A stretch of DNA of 64,000 bases from Sympetrum striolatum (GCA_947579665.1 OX388350.1:28801393-28865392); one strand, 5' to 3'; counted from the first letter of the stretch, positions 49,546-63,177 are shown. The notes: a model not told the origin generated them from the sequence alone. A program made the numbers and translations.

Positions 49546-50562
49546 TAAGAGGGGAAAAAGAGATGGAGAATTAGAGTTGTGAGTGGACAGAGATAAAAAT
49601 TGGTTGGTGATACAAGGTAAATTGTTGAATTAAATTAAATTTAAAGGAATTTAAACATAGGATAATTAAATGAGAGGAATAGTTAAAAAATAGCTGTATA
49701 CATAAGATTTTCTTGCCCACCTGTTATTATGGAAACAGAAAATAATCTAGAAACCTAAAAATTCAATTGAAGCATATGGGTTAACTAGATGTTACTGGAA
49801 TACATTAAAAGTTTTAAAAATGGTGGAGAGAGAAGACTGGAAAAGCTAAATTAAATGTTAGATAATGAGACTTAGGGAGTTTTAATTGTGGAAAGGTTTT
49901 TATTGAGTCATCAAAAAGTCCTCTTTGATTTGAAATTTATTATTTATTGAGGATAGTATCTCCTTGCTACCATTTGCATTTGAAGTCTCTTGAACAGTCT
50001 GGAAATTGATATTATTTACCTGATGCTAGATTTTCTTGCCTCAATGCTTCACAGCTTTCTTTGAGAATGTATGCCCCAACTTCCTTGGCTAGTTACACTT
50101 AATTTTTGCGATCAATAGCAAGCTATTATGTATATAGAATATAGCAAGCTATTATATATATAATAAAAATTTTAAATTATATTAATATTCATTATCTCAA
50201 ATAAAATATTTCTCTAACGAAGATAAATTATATGCTGCCTATAGCTGTAAAAACGTACATCTGGCACCTAATAAACTAGTAAAGCAAAAGCTTTTTGCGG
50301 CTTGCTTTATATGAAACTTTCACAGTGTAGCATTATTGGCTAGAATTCATTAATTGCAAAAAACCTACACAAATGGGATTATGAAACTTGATAGGATTTT
50401 TGGAGAAGTTCCCCTCTGTGTATCTTAACTGCTATAATAAGGAAGGCCAAAATTCTTTTTTTTTCTATTGTTCCAATTTAAGCGAACCAATCGTAATGTT
50501 TCTTTTTCGAGGTTTCAGTATTTTAAACTTAAACGTAAATTAGGCATCTCTTTTACTCTCAG
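49546..50562. other. AT-rich DNA, no gene recognised
   Basis: A small local duplication (ATAGCAAGCTATTATATA) lies near 50115-50160. Confidence 0.4.
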
Positions 50563-50763
50563 AATCCCTTGCTGACGGGGAAATTGCGACCTGGATGATT
50601 TTCATGGTGGAATTCAAATTGCTCTGACCTGTTGCTTTGATCGGTTATCCGGCCATTCAGCGGAGGTTTGCGATTCAAGTTGACGATGTGCTGAGAGATA
50701 ATGACGGGAAGGGGAGGACTTCGTGTTTCAGCGAGATGACTTGCACGGAGAAGGTTGTTCAAG
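50563..50763 (+). pseudogene. decayed cytochrome P450 I-helix exon
   Basis: Acceptor CTCTCAG ends at 50562 and donor CAAG|GTGAAA starts at 50764. The phase-1 reading starts SLADGEIATWMIF (family LSDDEI-A), shifts frame into GIQIALTCCFDRLSGH (remains of AGFETTSTTLTFCLFQLSRH), then shifts back to IQRRFAIQVDDVLRDNDG and MTCTEKVVQG. The first frame has a TGA in the I-helix. The AGx(D/E)T oxygen-binding signature is destroyed. Same intron phases as the exon at 55655-55871, so both derive from a related P450 gene. Confidence 0.75.
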
Positions 50764-53680
50764 GTGAAAATTTTAATTATACCCCTCGGAAATTGTAAGA
50801 GAATCGTTAAAAGACACATAGTTCAGAGATCTCACCTTAAATCGTGTGATCAATCTCGATCGTTTATAAATTGTCGATTCGAAAGTTGGATTAGAAAGCG
50901 ATGATTTTCCAACAACAACCTTTAGTACCTATTCAATGCAGTAAAAATTATCGTAAAGGTGGATCGAAATGAATGGTTATGTGTTCCATTGCAATTTTCT
51001 TTTGCGTGTTTTGGAATATTTCCATTTCATACCTGCTTTTAAAATGAGAACGAAGGAATAATTAATCAATTAATTAAACACAAGTCTTAGGAAATAATTA
51101 ATCGTTATAATTACAAGCAAATCCATTCCTAACGAGGAGGTATGGATGTATTAAAATTCATTTTATGAAAAAAGTAATTTGGTTAAATTACGTTCATAAT
51201 TTAGAAATTAGAATTATTTTAAAATCTGGGTTTATAAACAAGACGTGAGAATTACCAAAAAACAGAAAAAATAGTTTATAAAATTGCATAAAATAGTTTA
51301 AAAATATATAAGAATCGAAACAAGCTTCTGATATTTTTCTAAGTGCTGATTTTTTTAAACTGTCGGTATTGAATGCGAAATTTGGAAGGCCAAGTTATTT
51401 GCGAGTGCAGTTATGTTTTAGGATTTCAATGCCATTCACCCTTTAAGCATTCAAACCAATTGTTTTTATTCGAATTATGTTTAGATTTAGTCTAATATCG
51501 CTTTATTTGCTATAGCCATACGAAATAAGAAATTAATCTAAATCACCTTAATGCATAGCGTATTGGAGGAAAGTATATACGTGGAGAATTTACTCCTTTA
51601 TTTCATTGATAACATGAGATACATAACTACTAGAAGTGGGAATGATGTGCTAATTACAGAATGTTTGGAAAATGATTTAAGTATTGTAAATGTAATGAAA
51701 GATATTACAATGGAGAATTAGACATTTGGATAAATAAATTTCACTTAAGTCGAATAATATTAAAAGTTCATGCGAAAGATGACTTGCACAGGAGGCCCAT
51801 AAACCACCATTCTGTGGTTGGATCCATTTACATGTCGGGATCTTTGCTTGTCACTACCTCATGTGGTCGGGAAGTAGCTTTTGTATCTTACACACACATA
51901 TACATTGTCGTTTATGATCGAGGGTGACCTAAGGGAGGGTCAACTTTCAAAGTATCATTTCGACAAATCAAAGGAACGAGTTGAACCCTTCATTGAGCAC
52001 TCTGCTCCAGGCATTTACTCAGGACGGTTTACTAGGAAAAGACAACTCGGAAACCTCGGAAGAGCATTACTAAAGGTCTGTTTTTTATACATTTACGTGA
52101 CATTTTCTTCTTTCATGAGAACGTCACCTTTTTTATTGTAAAGTAGTTAAAATGTACAATATTCCTACTCCGTTACGTCGCAAGTCTGATTCTTGAAGTT
52201 TGTTGCAGTCACTCTAATTTTCGAAATTTATAATTTTTATAATTCAAATTTTCATAGAAATAGGTTAAAGAAAAGGAATGCTGAGTTAGTAAATTGTTTC
52301 GATGATTATTACTAAAAATGCATGCCTGTGTACCTAAATTACTTTTATCGTGAGCATTAAAAGTTTCAGAGATCAAAATTTCGTCAATATCGCGGATATG
52401 ATTGAATCTTAGGAGTTAGTTGAAGAATTTGTTTAATTAGAACATCTCAGCAGAATTGTTTCCTATTCAGGGGAGTTTTCTAACAAGTGAGGGAATTTCC
52501 ATTAGAAAGGACATATTGTTTATCCTTTTGCTTCTGGAACCTTACTGCTCTTTCTAATCTGCGGCCTCTGGAAATACGGTCTCTCCGTCATTCCCATTTG
52601 GAAACTTGGAAAGAACGACGAAGGCAAAAGTCATTCCGTTGTGAAATGAAATGAAATTAAGTTTAAAAAAATAAATAATTAGATAATATGATTAAGTAAA
52701 ACAATTGAATCAAAGTAAAACATATTATATGGAGCCTGGTTTTAAAGCAGTAGAATTGTAATAACTCCTTGGATTTTATATCTATAAAATTTCATGAGTC
52801 CTTTACCAGAATAACCCGAGATAACCTTAGATTTGCGGATGGAAACAATTTGAATGTACCAAAAAGAAAAAAATCACTTCCTTCGAATGTTTTGTTTAAA
52901 TATTCTATTGACGCCTCAACGTGGGTATAACACATATCTGGAGAGCTACTATAGTCGGGGGAGATCATTAATTGATTAAGCATTGGATTAATTGCTGATT
53001 GGTTAAGATCCCATTAAAAATGCTTTTAATTTGGGCCTAACCTCCAAAGTCTTCCTAAAAAACTACGAGAAAATACTTTTCGTGATTGCTCGAAGGATAG
53101 AGCAATCCACCCTGCAAGTGGAAGATCCAAAATTGGGTTCCGGGTCTCGTAAGACTTTTCTCACGTTCGTTTATCCGTATGGATTTCCTTGGATGCATGG
53201 GTTATCATTCCAAGGCACCTAAAATTCTTTCATATGATCATTCATAAAGTTGGCCAATGTAAAAATTGTTTTTTTTTCCGCGCTTATTTATTTCTGCATT
53301 CCAGAGCTTTCATACGCAGGCGATGTTATTCTTTTCTACAATTGCGAAACTATTGAAACTGAATTTCGCCCCTATTAGCGCGGAGCACTTATTCCACGAC
53401 GTACTACAGAGGCACCTCAATGCAGGGAAAGGAGACGCAAGAACATCTGTCGAGAATGAGGCGACATTCAGTGTGGGTTTCATCGACACGCTTCTGCGAA
53501 TGCGCGAAACCCCTCATTGTCCAAACATTCGTAAGTTTTCAGCGGAGATGTTTTGTGAAAGGAAGCGGCTACCCTTTTGTGTTCCATTCCCCCAAAGAGT
53601 TTACTTCCCGCGAAATCCATAGAATTCTTCGTTTGGAATAAGGTGGATGGACTGAATTGTGTCTTTTTTACACTAATTGT
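50764..53680. other. AT-rich DNA with short unassigned open stretches
   Basis: Open stretches at 51881-52141 and 53266-53622 (plus) have GC-richer, possibly exonic composition, but I could not match them to P450 exons or any family. Nothing else is recognised. Confidence 0.3.
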
Positions 53681-53682
53681 CG

Positions 53683-54030
53683 TTCCTGCTACCATATTCT
53701 GACGCGTAGAATATTTTTCATTTACCGTTTGTTACAGGATAAAGAAAACATCGTCTTTCATTTACTTTTGTCACAGTCTTGATCATGGCACGAGTACACT
53801 GAATATTGGCATTAAAAAAGGTATTTCCTTATGGAGTGCTACGAAAATTCGTAGAGTCATTGTCGTTCACTTACGTGGACATATTCCTCTTATAACATTC
53901 TGGCTTATAAAAGAAAGCAAGAGCAAACTACCTCACTCCTCATCCTGCCTAGTAAGCCACACCCCCCCTGTATCTTGGTTGTTAATTTTAAAATGGGTGA
54001 AATTCCAACCGGCTGGATACTTTACAGGCA
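53683..54030. repeat. dispersed ~350-bp repeat, copy 1
   Basis: Matches 63178-63552 in the same orientation with scattered differences. Shared landmarks: TACAGGATA, TGTCTTGATCATGG-like, CGTGGACAT, GCAAACTACCTCACTCCTCA, TCCTGCCTAGTAA and CCAACCGGC. Non-coding; SINE-like size, family not recognised. Confidence 0.75.
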
Positions 54031-55654
54031 TACCCTAATTGTGGCTTATTACTGTAGGTTAAAGCTCACAGTTACTTTTTATGATGTATTATCATTTGGC
54101 CCTTTACTAGGCGAGGTTAGATCCGAGGGCCCTCTTTCAGCTAACCTCGTTTGAAATTTATCAATATGTACTTTTAATATAAAATGAATAAGAAAAATTC
54201 AAATAGAGAGAAAAAAACCAAAAGGAAAAGATTGGTTTGTGGGAAAAATTCTCAGTAAAATGATAAGAATTATTTCTAATATGGAACCTATGATTTTATT
54301 CGTATTATGATATGTTTTTTAAGATATAAAGCAAAATGTTTAGCTAAATCTCTCAATTTTTGTATTACTTATTTATAATTTTATGGATTAAAATAAAACT
54401 GATCCAATAATATTTGGTGGAATTCTATCAGAAAAATGATTAATTGTAACATAAATGTGTGTACAGTAAAATTTAAATTAATTAAACCTGTACAAATCGT
54501 CATAATTTTCCAAAAAAGACAAAGTTTCAGCGTATTGTGCCATAATCAGGTGCATGGCAAAGTTTGAGGCGCTGTCTAAGAGTGAAAGAGAAGGAAAAGG
54601 GGGAGGGGAAGAGGAAGGAAGGGAAGTGACCACAGATACGGAAAGGAAAGTGGTGTCATATGAGGGAGGGGGGAAGAAGAAAGAAACAGAACATGTGAAA
54701 CCAAGGTAGTCCTCGAAGGGGAGGTAGTCAAGGAAGGGTAGTCTTGGATGGAAGCTAAATTTAGTATAAATAGGTGTTCATCTGTAAGGTGGTGGGAAAA
54801 ATATTTGAGGCGGAGGATATGGAATCTATCGAAGTAGTATTGGTCTAGTAACTTGGAGATTTTCAAGTATGTTTGGCGGATGAATGTGTAAGTGGAAGAA
54901 TACTGGTTATCAAAGTGTAACGGGAGGAATTATCTTCAAAAGCAATACGGTGTTCAGTAACATTAGTATTCATTTTGCTACCTTTTAGCTAATGTGTAGT
55001 ATAGAATTACAATGTAAAATACAAATAAAACAAAATACACTAATCGTATACGTACACAAGAATTTTACGTATAATTCCAAATATATTCCAAACCACCACC
55101 ATGATACCAGGGATTTTATCTAGTATCTTTTAAATTATCCAATACACAGGTCTAAATCTGATGAAAATTGCCCCTTATATATAGGAATAAATTTTTTTAA
55201 ACAATTTGCAAGTCGAAATAAGGAAAAAGTTTCACGAGAATTTCCCTAGTTTTTCTGGAGAATTGAAAAAAATGTCAGTTGAAAAATGTTTTTATTCAAT
55301 TAATGAATTTTTAAACTAACTTGTTTAATCGTATAATTAATTTACTGTCATCTTATTGTAAATAAGTGTGTGCTTATTTCTTCTTTTGTGAAAAGTTTGC
55401 ATTTTTATATGTATGTAAATATAAATGTTTGCATATTTATGTTTATTTTGTAATATGGAGTACATGATTGTAATATTAAGAATGTGACATTGGCATATGT
55501 AATAAGTTATATTTAACTATACATACCGTTTTGTATTCACTTCAGTGCAATATCTGAATTTATTGTGAATGTTATATGTCAATAAATAAACTAAACTAAA
55601 CCAATCCTTTTATTGTTTAAGTTAAGTTTAAATCGGTAATTGTTTGTTTTATAG
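54031..55654. other. AT-rich DNA with a hairpin, a purine-rich tract and a possible LINE tail
   Basis: A 9-bp stem (CGAGGTTAG/CTAACCTCG) lies at 54112-54149. A purine-rich G/A tract occupies about 54575-54720. AATAAATAAACTAAACTAAA at about 55582-55602 resembles the 3' tail of a retroposon. No gene is recognised. Confidence 0.4.
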
Positions 55655-55871
55655 TTCCTCTATCTGATGAGAAAGTGATGGCTCAGATGGCATTCCTCTT
55701 CCTCGCTGGTTTTGAAACGACATCGACCACTCTGACCTTCTGCCTCTTCCAGCTGAGTCGTCATCCAACCGTACAGAAGAGACGAAATCATGGATGTGCT
55801 CCTAGAGAATGAATGGAACCTTGACTATTTCTCTATTGACCAAATGAATTACATGGAGAAAGTTATTCAAG
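55655..55871 (+). pseudogene. cytochrome P450 I-helix exon with a frameshift (CYP3-clan-like)
   Basis: Acceptor TTTTATAG ends at 55654; donor CAAG|GTGAAT starts at 55872. The exon begins in phase 1 with PLSDEKVMAQMAFLFLAGFE then TTSTTLTFCLFQLSRHP: an intact AGFETTST oxygen-activation motif as in CYP6-type microsomal P450s. After TVQKRR two bases are missing compared with the expected R-x-E-I-M, and the frame resumes as IMDVLLENEWNLDYFSI and DQMNYMEKVIQG. Length 217 is two short of a multiple of three, matching the deletion. No heme-binding exon was seen nearby. Either a recent pseudogene or a sequencing error in a real exon. Confidence 0.8.
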
Positions 55872-57470
55872 GTGAATGTTTGCTTATAGATAAAACCCTA
55901 ATACGAAGTAAATATTTTCAGATGGCCTCTCTCGATTTATTTTCGAGAAGTTCCGAAGTTAATTTACTAGGAAACATTTGTTGTATAGTTGCATTGACCT
56001 CTAACATTCTTTCATAACGCTTTTATTTCGATAAAAAGGTTTAGGAAGACTCTAAGTCTCATTAAATGGTATATGAGCTTAGATCTCTACCTTAAAATTG
56101 CTTCTATATGGATACTATTTTCTTTTACCTCATGTACATACATAAACATTTACACGTGAATGTTTTCAAAGGACTTTCTTTGGTTTGATACATCACTGTT
56201 CCCTGGCTGTTGAGACGGGTGCCACTTATTGGGCTTACGAGCCTGTTAGTTGGGAGTCGATGTTTTATTTATTTTTTGAGTTTTTCTCTTCGTTTAAGAA
56301 TACTTATCAAATACATAATAGCTAAAAAATAATATGATTTATTCTTTAATTTAATAATAATAAATACATGAGAGGTAACCTTAAAAGTAATAATTTTGAG
56401 GAAGTTAAAGTACTAGATGTGTAAGACTCAATATTAAATGAATTAATCTAATGATCATGGGCGCACTTTCTCAATATTTGGTGATATATTTCATAGCTGC
56501 TTTTATCGAAAAAATCCATTTATCGATTTTCCGGCGATGAAAATATTTTGTGTTAAAATGGAGTGATTTTATATGATTTAATTGTAACTTATCTCATAAC
56601 GCTTCGTGTATCAGGACTATATAAAATGCAATGCAGATTTTCCAAAATTAGAAATAGTTTTAGCTGTACATACAAATTCATTTTGGAAGATTTCTTATTT
56701 AATAATGATCCATCCATTGCAGCGATATTGGTTTCTGCGGTAGATCATCTGAATTATAATACAAAAATTATCTCGTGTGACTTAGGATAATGAAGGCATA
56801 TTTTGTAAGCGAACAAGGGTAAAAGTGAAGGTTAATTTCGTTTACGGAAAAAGATAAACGGTTTGAACTACGATTGGTAATATTTTATATTTTCTCAGCT
56901 ACCTGACTCTGTACTCTGATGGGTTGACCAGATAGAAGTCATCGGCTCATATTTTTAACCATTTTTCTTCTTTATGATTTTTGTTTTATCTTGCAGTTTT
57001 TATTTTCTATAAGATATTGATAAGTACTTAAGAAATTCGATCTATAAATTAATATGGTTAATTATTTTTTATTTTATCTACGAATTTATGTCGAGTTATA
57101 TCTGAAAAGAGGATCAAGTTTGATGACATAGTCATTTGAAACAATTAGAAAAGCATTTCATAATATTGAGCCTCTAGAAAGCTAACATCCATAGCATAAA
57201 TGTTTATAATTGATTTTATTGTTCTTTTAAAAAGTAAAGCGAAACTAGCGATCGTATCTTATTTTCAAGAAAATGAAAATACGTAGACGTTTGCCAATAT
57301 AAACAAATTTTATAATCCCGAGCTTTGAAAATATAAGCGAAAGCAAATGTATCTCTCTACCCCTAAATTAGGTCATTTTTAATCTTTATTTATTATTATT
57401 TAATAATATTTATTTTAGTTTTATTTATATATCCCCTTCTCCTCTCTTTTCAATCTTTCCTTTCCTCATA
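55872..57470. other. AT-rich DNA, no gene recognised
   Basis: No P450 exon (ExxR, heme loop) could be found downstream of the I-helix exon. Confidence 0.4.
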
Positions 57471-57950
57471 TTTCCCTTTCATTCCAAGTCTGTTGACTCT
57501 CTCGTGACCTCAGCCTCCCTTCCACAGCGGAGAATTTCCATTTCCAGCCTCGCAATAGCACCGCGGTACTCCATTGGACTCTAGATATTCGTCTGCAGTC
57601 AAATGGAGTGAGATCGCAGCCGCGCGAATCCGTTCTTGCCGGTCATTCAGCTTTTCGTCTGGTCGGCACGTCAAAGGACTTGGAGCGGCATTTCCTCTTC
57701 TCCCCCGCCCCAACGATCATACGAAGAGGAGAGCGAAAGAGTTGAAGGCACTGGTGTTGAACTTCACTAGTAACTGAACTGAAGAAGGACGTAATTAAGC
57801 TAGAGAACCGGCGCAAAAGATTTAAAATCTTCGCGGAGAACGTTGTAACAAAAACTATTACCATGGTGCTTGGTTGATATCGACCGGTGATTCCAAATAG
57901 AAACAAGCCGACCAAAAGTCATTTTTTGGACTGTCGGCGAGGAAGTTGTG
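57471..57950. other. GC-richer island, function unknown
   Basis: Distinctly higher GC and CpG content than its surroundings, with open frames on both strands (minus 57713-57510, plus 57574-57777). Could be a promoter/first exon or part of a transposon. No family match. Confidence 0.3.
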
Positions 57951-60900
57951 AATGCTGTATTCGGATTCTACAGAAAATGGTCTACAATAGTAGACTAGCT
58001 ACTATAATTGTATCTACTTTCATCAGAGTAGTCTCTGGTACCCATAAAACATTCAGGCATTCAGTGTGAAAATGCCAGTCGCGTGAAATCAGTCGATTAC
58101 GGAGTTCACTTCCATGGAGGGCACATTTTGGACGATATATTTAACCAGTAAACGTTATTACAATACATATAAGCCTTTTTGTAGTATTACAACCTTATTT
58201 AGTTCGTTTTATGTTTTATTTACTATTTTTAGTATTAAAAAATCAGATACTTTGTCGGTCGTGGCTAATAATTGAGAAGATTCTTAAATTTCAAATAATT
58301 TTCATTACCTATTTCATAAGTTTATAGTACATCTAATTGTGAGATGGAATCTAGGCTTTCCGTGGGTTTGGTAAAATAAAACATTAGGCTCAGAAATGCG
58401 AGAAAAGTAATTTAATATTTTTCGATTCAGGGAATGCAAACTTTGCTTCCATAATTTGATCGCGGTCGAACGAACAGTGTCAAAGTCGATGACTGCAGGC
58501 GGTAAGTGGTCCATCCCTGCTTTAAATATTTATCTTTGGTGTATATTCTACAATTCTGCCGCGGAACTCAACAAAATATATGCACCCATTACTTATTTGA
58601 AACCACCATTGAATAGCTTTCTTATTTGTATGTGAATTCAAAGCTAAGGTAGCGTACGGTCGCCGTCTATGACATAATAAGTTAAATATTTAGTATTCTT
58701 AAGATAATTCCACAATAACGTGATAATAGTTGAGTGGGGGAAACATAACTTTCAGAAAATTTATAATAAATGATAAATTTACTTTGGAGAATACCGAGAA
58801 CAGAACTAGGTTTTCGATTTGACATTCTTACTGCCTATTTGCATCTGGCAATAAATCCTAGCGATTTTCGTTATGCTCATTAATTTTCTTAGCTATATTT
58901 TAGACACAAAAGAAAAAGAAAGAAAGACCGAATTGATTTGGATGTTTTGATGGTGCGAATCATAATTTACTTAAAAAAACCTTGGCATTTTTTAGAAGAA
59001 TGAAAGGTTCTCATTCAAATAAAAAGGTAAATTTTTCCCTTGTCTATGTATACAATGCAAGTATCTCTTTAGTTACGAACGAGCTTAAATAGAAGTATAA
59101 AAATCTGTTTGTGTATTTGATTATTTAAAACTATTTATTTTTTTAACCTCCTATAAATTCAAAACTGTTCATTTTTAATCTTATTAGAGTGTTATTGACC
59201 ACTCGTTTGTATCGATGCACTTCGCATGCCGAAATTTGCCAATTCAGCGTCATTTCGTCGCGGCACCAAAGGATAAAAATTGATGAATGCATCTCTCCAG
59301 GCCTTTCTTTTCTTACGAGCTTCTTTAGCATCAAAATCATGCATTTGTCACGTCTTACATCTGCTTACATACTCCGTACAAGCTTCTCATCTTCTTTACT
59401 CGAAATACTCACCCCCATCAAATCTTCCTCGTGACCCGTGCTCTCACATATTTTTTGGTAAACCGGCTCTCATACATTCTCCGCACCCCTTTAGCACACT
59501 CGTGTTCAACTTCTGACATTTCCTCCATTCCGCATTCATTCGCTATCTTCACGTTCTTCCGTGGTCCTTCTACTTGTTTTTATATACGCTTGTTATTTAT
59601 CCAAATTGCATTCCTTATATGGTTAATACGCTCAACTCACCCTCCTGGTTCCTTTATGAGTAATTTTGCTGTCATGAATTATTAATGGAACAAAAATTCA
59701 TTATTAATGGAATGGACATGTATAAAATGTACTTGGATTAAGTGCACATTTGTCAGGTGCACTTTTCTGCTAATTATTCATTTATAAATTTGGCTGTTAT
59801 GCTTTCTGAGTTAATCGTGAAGTAAATTATCCGTTATGCAACTTATTTATTCATGACATCCATTCCAAATTTGTTGAAATCATCTAATATTGCAACTATG
59901 GAATATGAAGGCATACGACAAAGTCTCTCCTTAATTAGGCCATCAGTGATTATCTCGGTGATCACCGGAAATATCGGAAACTTTGCCCCGGACGTAATTT
60001 TTCCTAGGCGGAGATATTATGTTAAAATTACTTCAAATGTGAAAAACAGTCAAATGGTTTTTGCAAATTTCCGTTTTGAGATTGTTTCAGTAATTTTCAA
60101 AGATTCTATTTAGATAGTATTCTGCCTGAGCTTAAGCCTGAAAATATTGTTCAGAGCAAGAAAAGATACAATGTAGTAAACAACATGTCTAAAGAAGGGT
60201 TGTTAGTTCCAATTTCCTTGTTTCACATGATTCAGAGGAATTTTATATGTGACTAACATGTAGTGATTCAATTTCTTAAATACTCTTTGTCAATAATTGT
60301 CCTACAGGTGTATCTTCGAAAAATTCTTCTCTGAGGTAGAAAGATATTTCATGTCAAGTTTTTTTGAGAATTATTAAATTATTACTTTATTTCGTGAAAT
60401 CGATGAAACACGTTGAGCTTTAATTATCTATGCCAGAATTTAGGGCAGTCAAATTTCGAATTTCACTCTTTACTTATGATAAAATTTCAAAATTTAGCCA
60501 TTGATATATGCCGATAATGTTAACCGGCAAAATGTATTGTATGTGTTTGAATGCGACTTTTAACGTCGAGAATGATTATTTTGACAAAATTGTCAATAAA
60601 TCGATAAAAACTGATTATATCGAGCTTCTTGCTCAGGTGTTGTTAATTGTATGTTGTTAATAATGCAGAATATTCATTTGCTCAAACTCATTCCAAAAAA
60701 TCGGTTTTTATTGCTGAGTTACGGTCAATGGGACGTTGTTGCCTGTTTTATTAATGTTTCATAATATCCTTGATCATTTAAAAAATTAAACATTGTAATA
60801 AATAATGACCATCGTTTATGTCTACCATATTTTTAAATAACTTTGCAAATAATTGTGTTTTGAGTCATAAATAATCAATTCACTTATTTAGATAATGAGT

Positions 60901-61560
60901 TAATTTTTTTAACTCATATTTAAATACGATTGGTTTTAAAAGCTCTCTTTCATTTAAAATCGAATCTTAAGTAAATTAAAACGGTCGACTCTAATTGTAC
61001 AACGAATACAATCTCAATATCTCATGTGACACTTCAAGTGAACCCTAATGCATTTGGTTTAATTGATCAACGATCAGTTTGGAGCTACAAAAGTTATTTT
61101 ACTTATATTAGTGTTAGTCTGGACGGACTGCTGCTATAAATAGAGGAAAGAGGTAGTTTTTTCTTGATTTATTAACAATTTATGCTCAAAAATGGTAATT
61201 AAGTCGGTTATAGATTTCGCGACTAATTAGGATCTCAGTATAATCTATTTGCAATATTTTATTAGTTTTTAGGTGAATTTAGAAAGTTGGCTGCAGAGAA
61301 TAAATGATTTTTCCACCTCAGTAACATTTTTAAAGTGCAAAATGTGATAAATCCATGGTATGAACCCACAGCTGATTCTGTACTTATCTGTACAGTTTAT
61401 GCTCAAACGTTTACGCTCGAGACTTCAGAAAAAGAAATATTCTGGTGTCTTTCTTGGTATTATACTAGTTCTTTTATACTTTAACGACGTTGGTATTTGA
61501 TTGTCAAAGATTTATTTCTCTGCCAGCAGTAAACGTAAAGCGGAAGGTAATTTTATTTAT
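57951..61560. other. AT-rich DNA, no gene recognised
   Basis: A GC-richer patch at 59190-59660 has overlapping open frames on both strands, none recognisable. A short direct duplication (TTATTAATGGA) lies at 59678-59712. Confidence 0.35.
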
Positions 61561-61645
61561 TTTACACTAGTTAGTTACTAGGACAGTTAGTAGTAGTCAC
61601 AGTAGTTAGTAGTACAGTAGTTAGTCACTAGGACAGGATAGGACC
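61561..61645. repeat. degenerate TAGT minisatellite
   Basis: Repeats of AGTTAGT, TAGTAGT and CACTAGGACAG; for example TAGTTACTAGGACAG recurs as TTAGTCACTAGGACAGG. Confidence 0.6.
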
Positions 61646-62574
61646 TTATCTTGCACTAAATTTAACAAGTAACACAAATAATATTTCATATTATGTATAC
61701 AACTACAGTTCATAAGTATTCAGCAAGATTGGACATCAACGATATTAGTTTAAAAACGACGCTAGTTAAAATTTAATGTATATTAAAAATATTTTCTATT
61801 TTATGTAAGCATTTACGGCATTTTTACATTAAATAAAGCACTTTATGAATAATTGTTTGTCTGTAACTAACATATACTAATAATCGTTTACATCTCGCAT
61901 CCCTACTGAACTTCCCGTTGTTCTTCGCCCAAGCGTTTCCACTCAGTACCTCTTATGTTTTCCTCGGCCTGATTTTTTCAGGTGCCACTTAAAATATAAT
62001 ACTATTATCCATTTTTTGTGCCTCCATTTTTTTACAACCTGCAGCCAGGATAAAGGTAGTGGAAACGTGTAGGGGTGGTAATCCTACTTATCTCTCATCT
62101 GAGCTTCCGATCGGCGCTATCCATTCGACCCTGAAAACTGGCAGGGTCGCCGTTGCGGTTGCGAGGGACGGATGGTGAAGAGGAAAAAAGTGTGGCTCTT
62201 AGATCTCAAGATTATGGAGAATCGGACAAAAAATCCCCATTATGAGAATCGCCCGTTTTCCTCCGCCCTCGGCGACAGTGGAAAAATCTTTCCTGGAAAG
62301 TCAGGTCAGAGAGCGTTGTGTGTCAGGTAGCGTGGGAAAGATTAGGGCTAGGCTTCCTTACCCGGAAACCCTCAACGTTATTAATGCAAGGTGCAGTGTC
62401 ACCCTAAGAAGCGATTGCTGGTAAAGAAGTATCCCAAGGGTGTTGAAATGGATAATAAATGACTTATTGCGATTGGTAGGAGATGAAAGATTGTTTAATG
62501 GGGCAAGACCCCCTACTATGGATTATTTCTTCAGCAAAGGTGATCAAAGTTAAATTGATGGTTTACATAAAAAC
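61646..62574. other. intergenic DNA with a GC-richer patch
   Basis: 62040-62420 is GC-richer and open in one plus frame (62242-62424), with no family resemblance. Confidence 0.35.
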
Positions 62575-62777
62575 TACTATGTTCAAAAAGTTCCCGAACT
62601 TATTTTTCCCCCTCGGAAACGCCGAGCAGGAGAAATATAAATTTCTAGTGGTAGGTAGGTAGGTGGTAGATAGCTATACCCACAATATGTGGCGCTATCT
62701 ACTACCAGAATTTTAAGTTTCTCCTGCTTGGCGTTTTCGAGGGAAAAAATAAGTTCGGGAACTTTTTGAACGTAGTA
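62575..62777. mobile_element. 203-bp mariner-type MITE with long terminal inverted repeats
   Basis: Left TACTATGTTCAAAAAGTTCC and right (inverted) TACTACGTTCAAAAAGTTCC begin arms of about 75 bp that stay nearly complementary through CGAACTTATTTTT, CGCC and GCAGGAGAAA. TA at both ends fits a TA duplication. The short spacer has a GGTA repeat. No coding capacity. Confidence 0.85.
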
Positions 62778-63177
62778 ATTACCTTAGACATTGAATAGCC
62801 TTTTACTCATTGATTGAGGACAGCGTATATTTGACGATTAATTACAATTACTGACTAAAATTTGTCTTGATTGGTTCCATAGTTTTAATATCATGGTGTT
62901 TATTTCGGAAAGTGACATCTGAAAAACGTTACATCCGGGACCTAGATAAATATTAGGAATGAATAAGAAGATATTATTTATCATAGCAACTAATGCTATG
63001 CAATCTATTGTTTATTTCTAATATTCTATTACAATTTTCACTAATGTTACTGAATTAATTACAAATTTACAAAGTATTTGTTTGAATAATTTCGCCAACG
63101 TGGATTTATTTGAATTCTTCTCAAAATTTGAAAGGGCATTAGTATCTAGAATGGTATAAATTAAGGAAATTCTGATC
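62778..63177. other. AT-rich DNA, nothing recognised
   Basis: No gene or repeat was identified in this stretch. Confidence 0.4.

Noticed and set aside
53266..53622. 118-codon plus-strand frame as another P450 exon
   Set aside because: No P450 motif or compatible splice sites could be aligned with confidence.
57510..57777. Opposed open frames in the GC-richer island as genes
   Set aside because: High GC alone lengthens open frames; neither product resembles a known family.
59143..59685. Overlapping open frames on both strands near 59.2-59.7 kb
   Set aside because: Possibly an old retroelement, but I could not find any RT or endonuclease motif, so no call was made.
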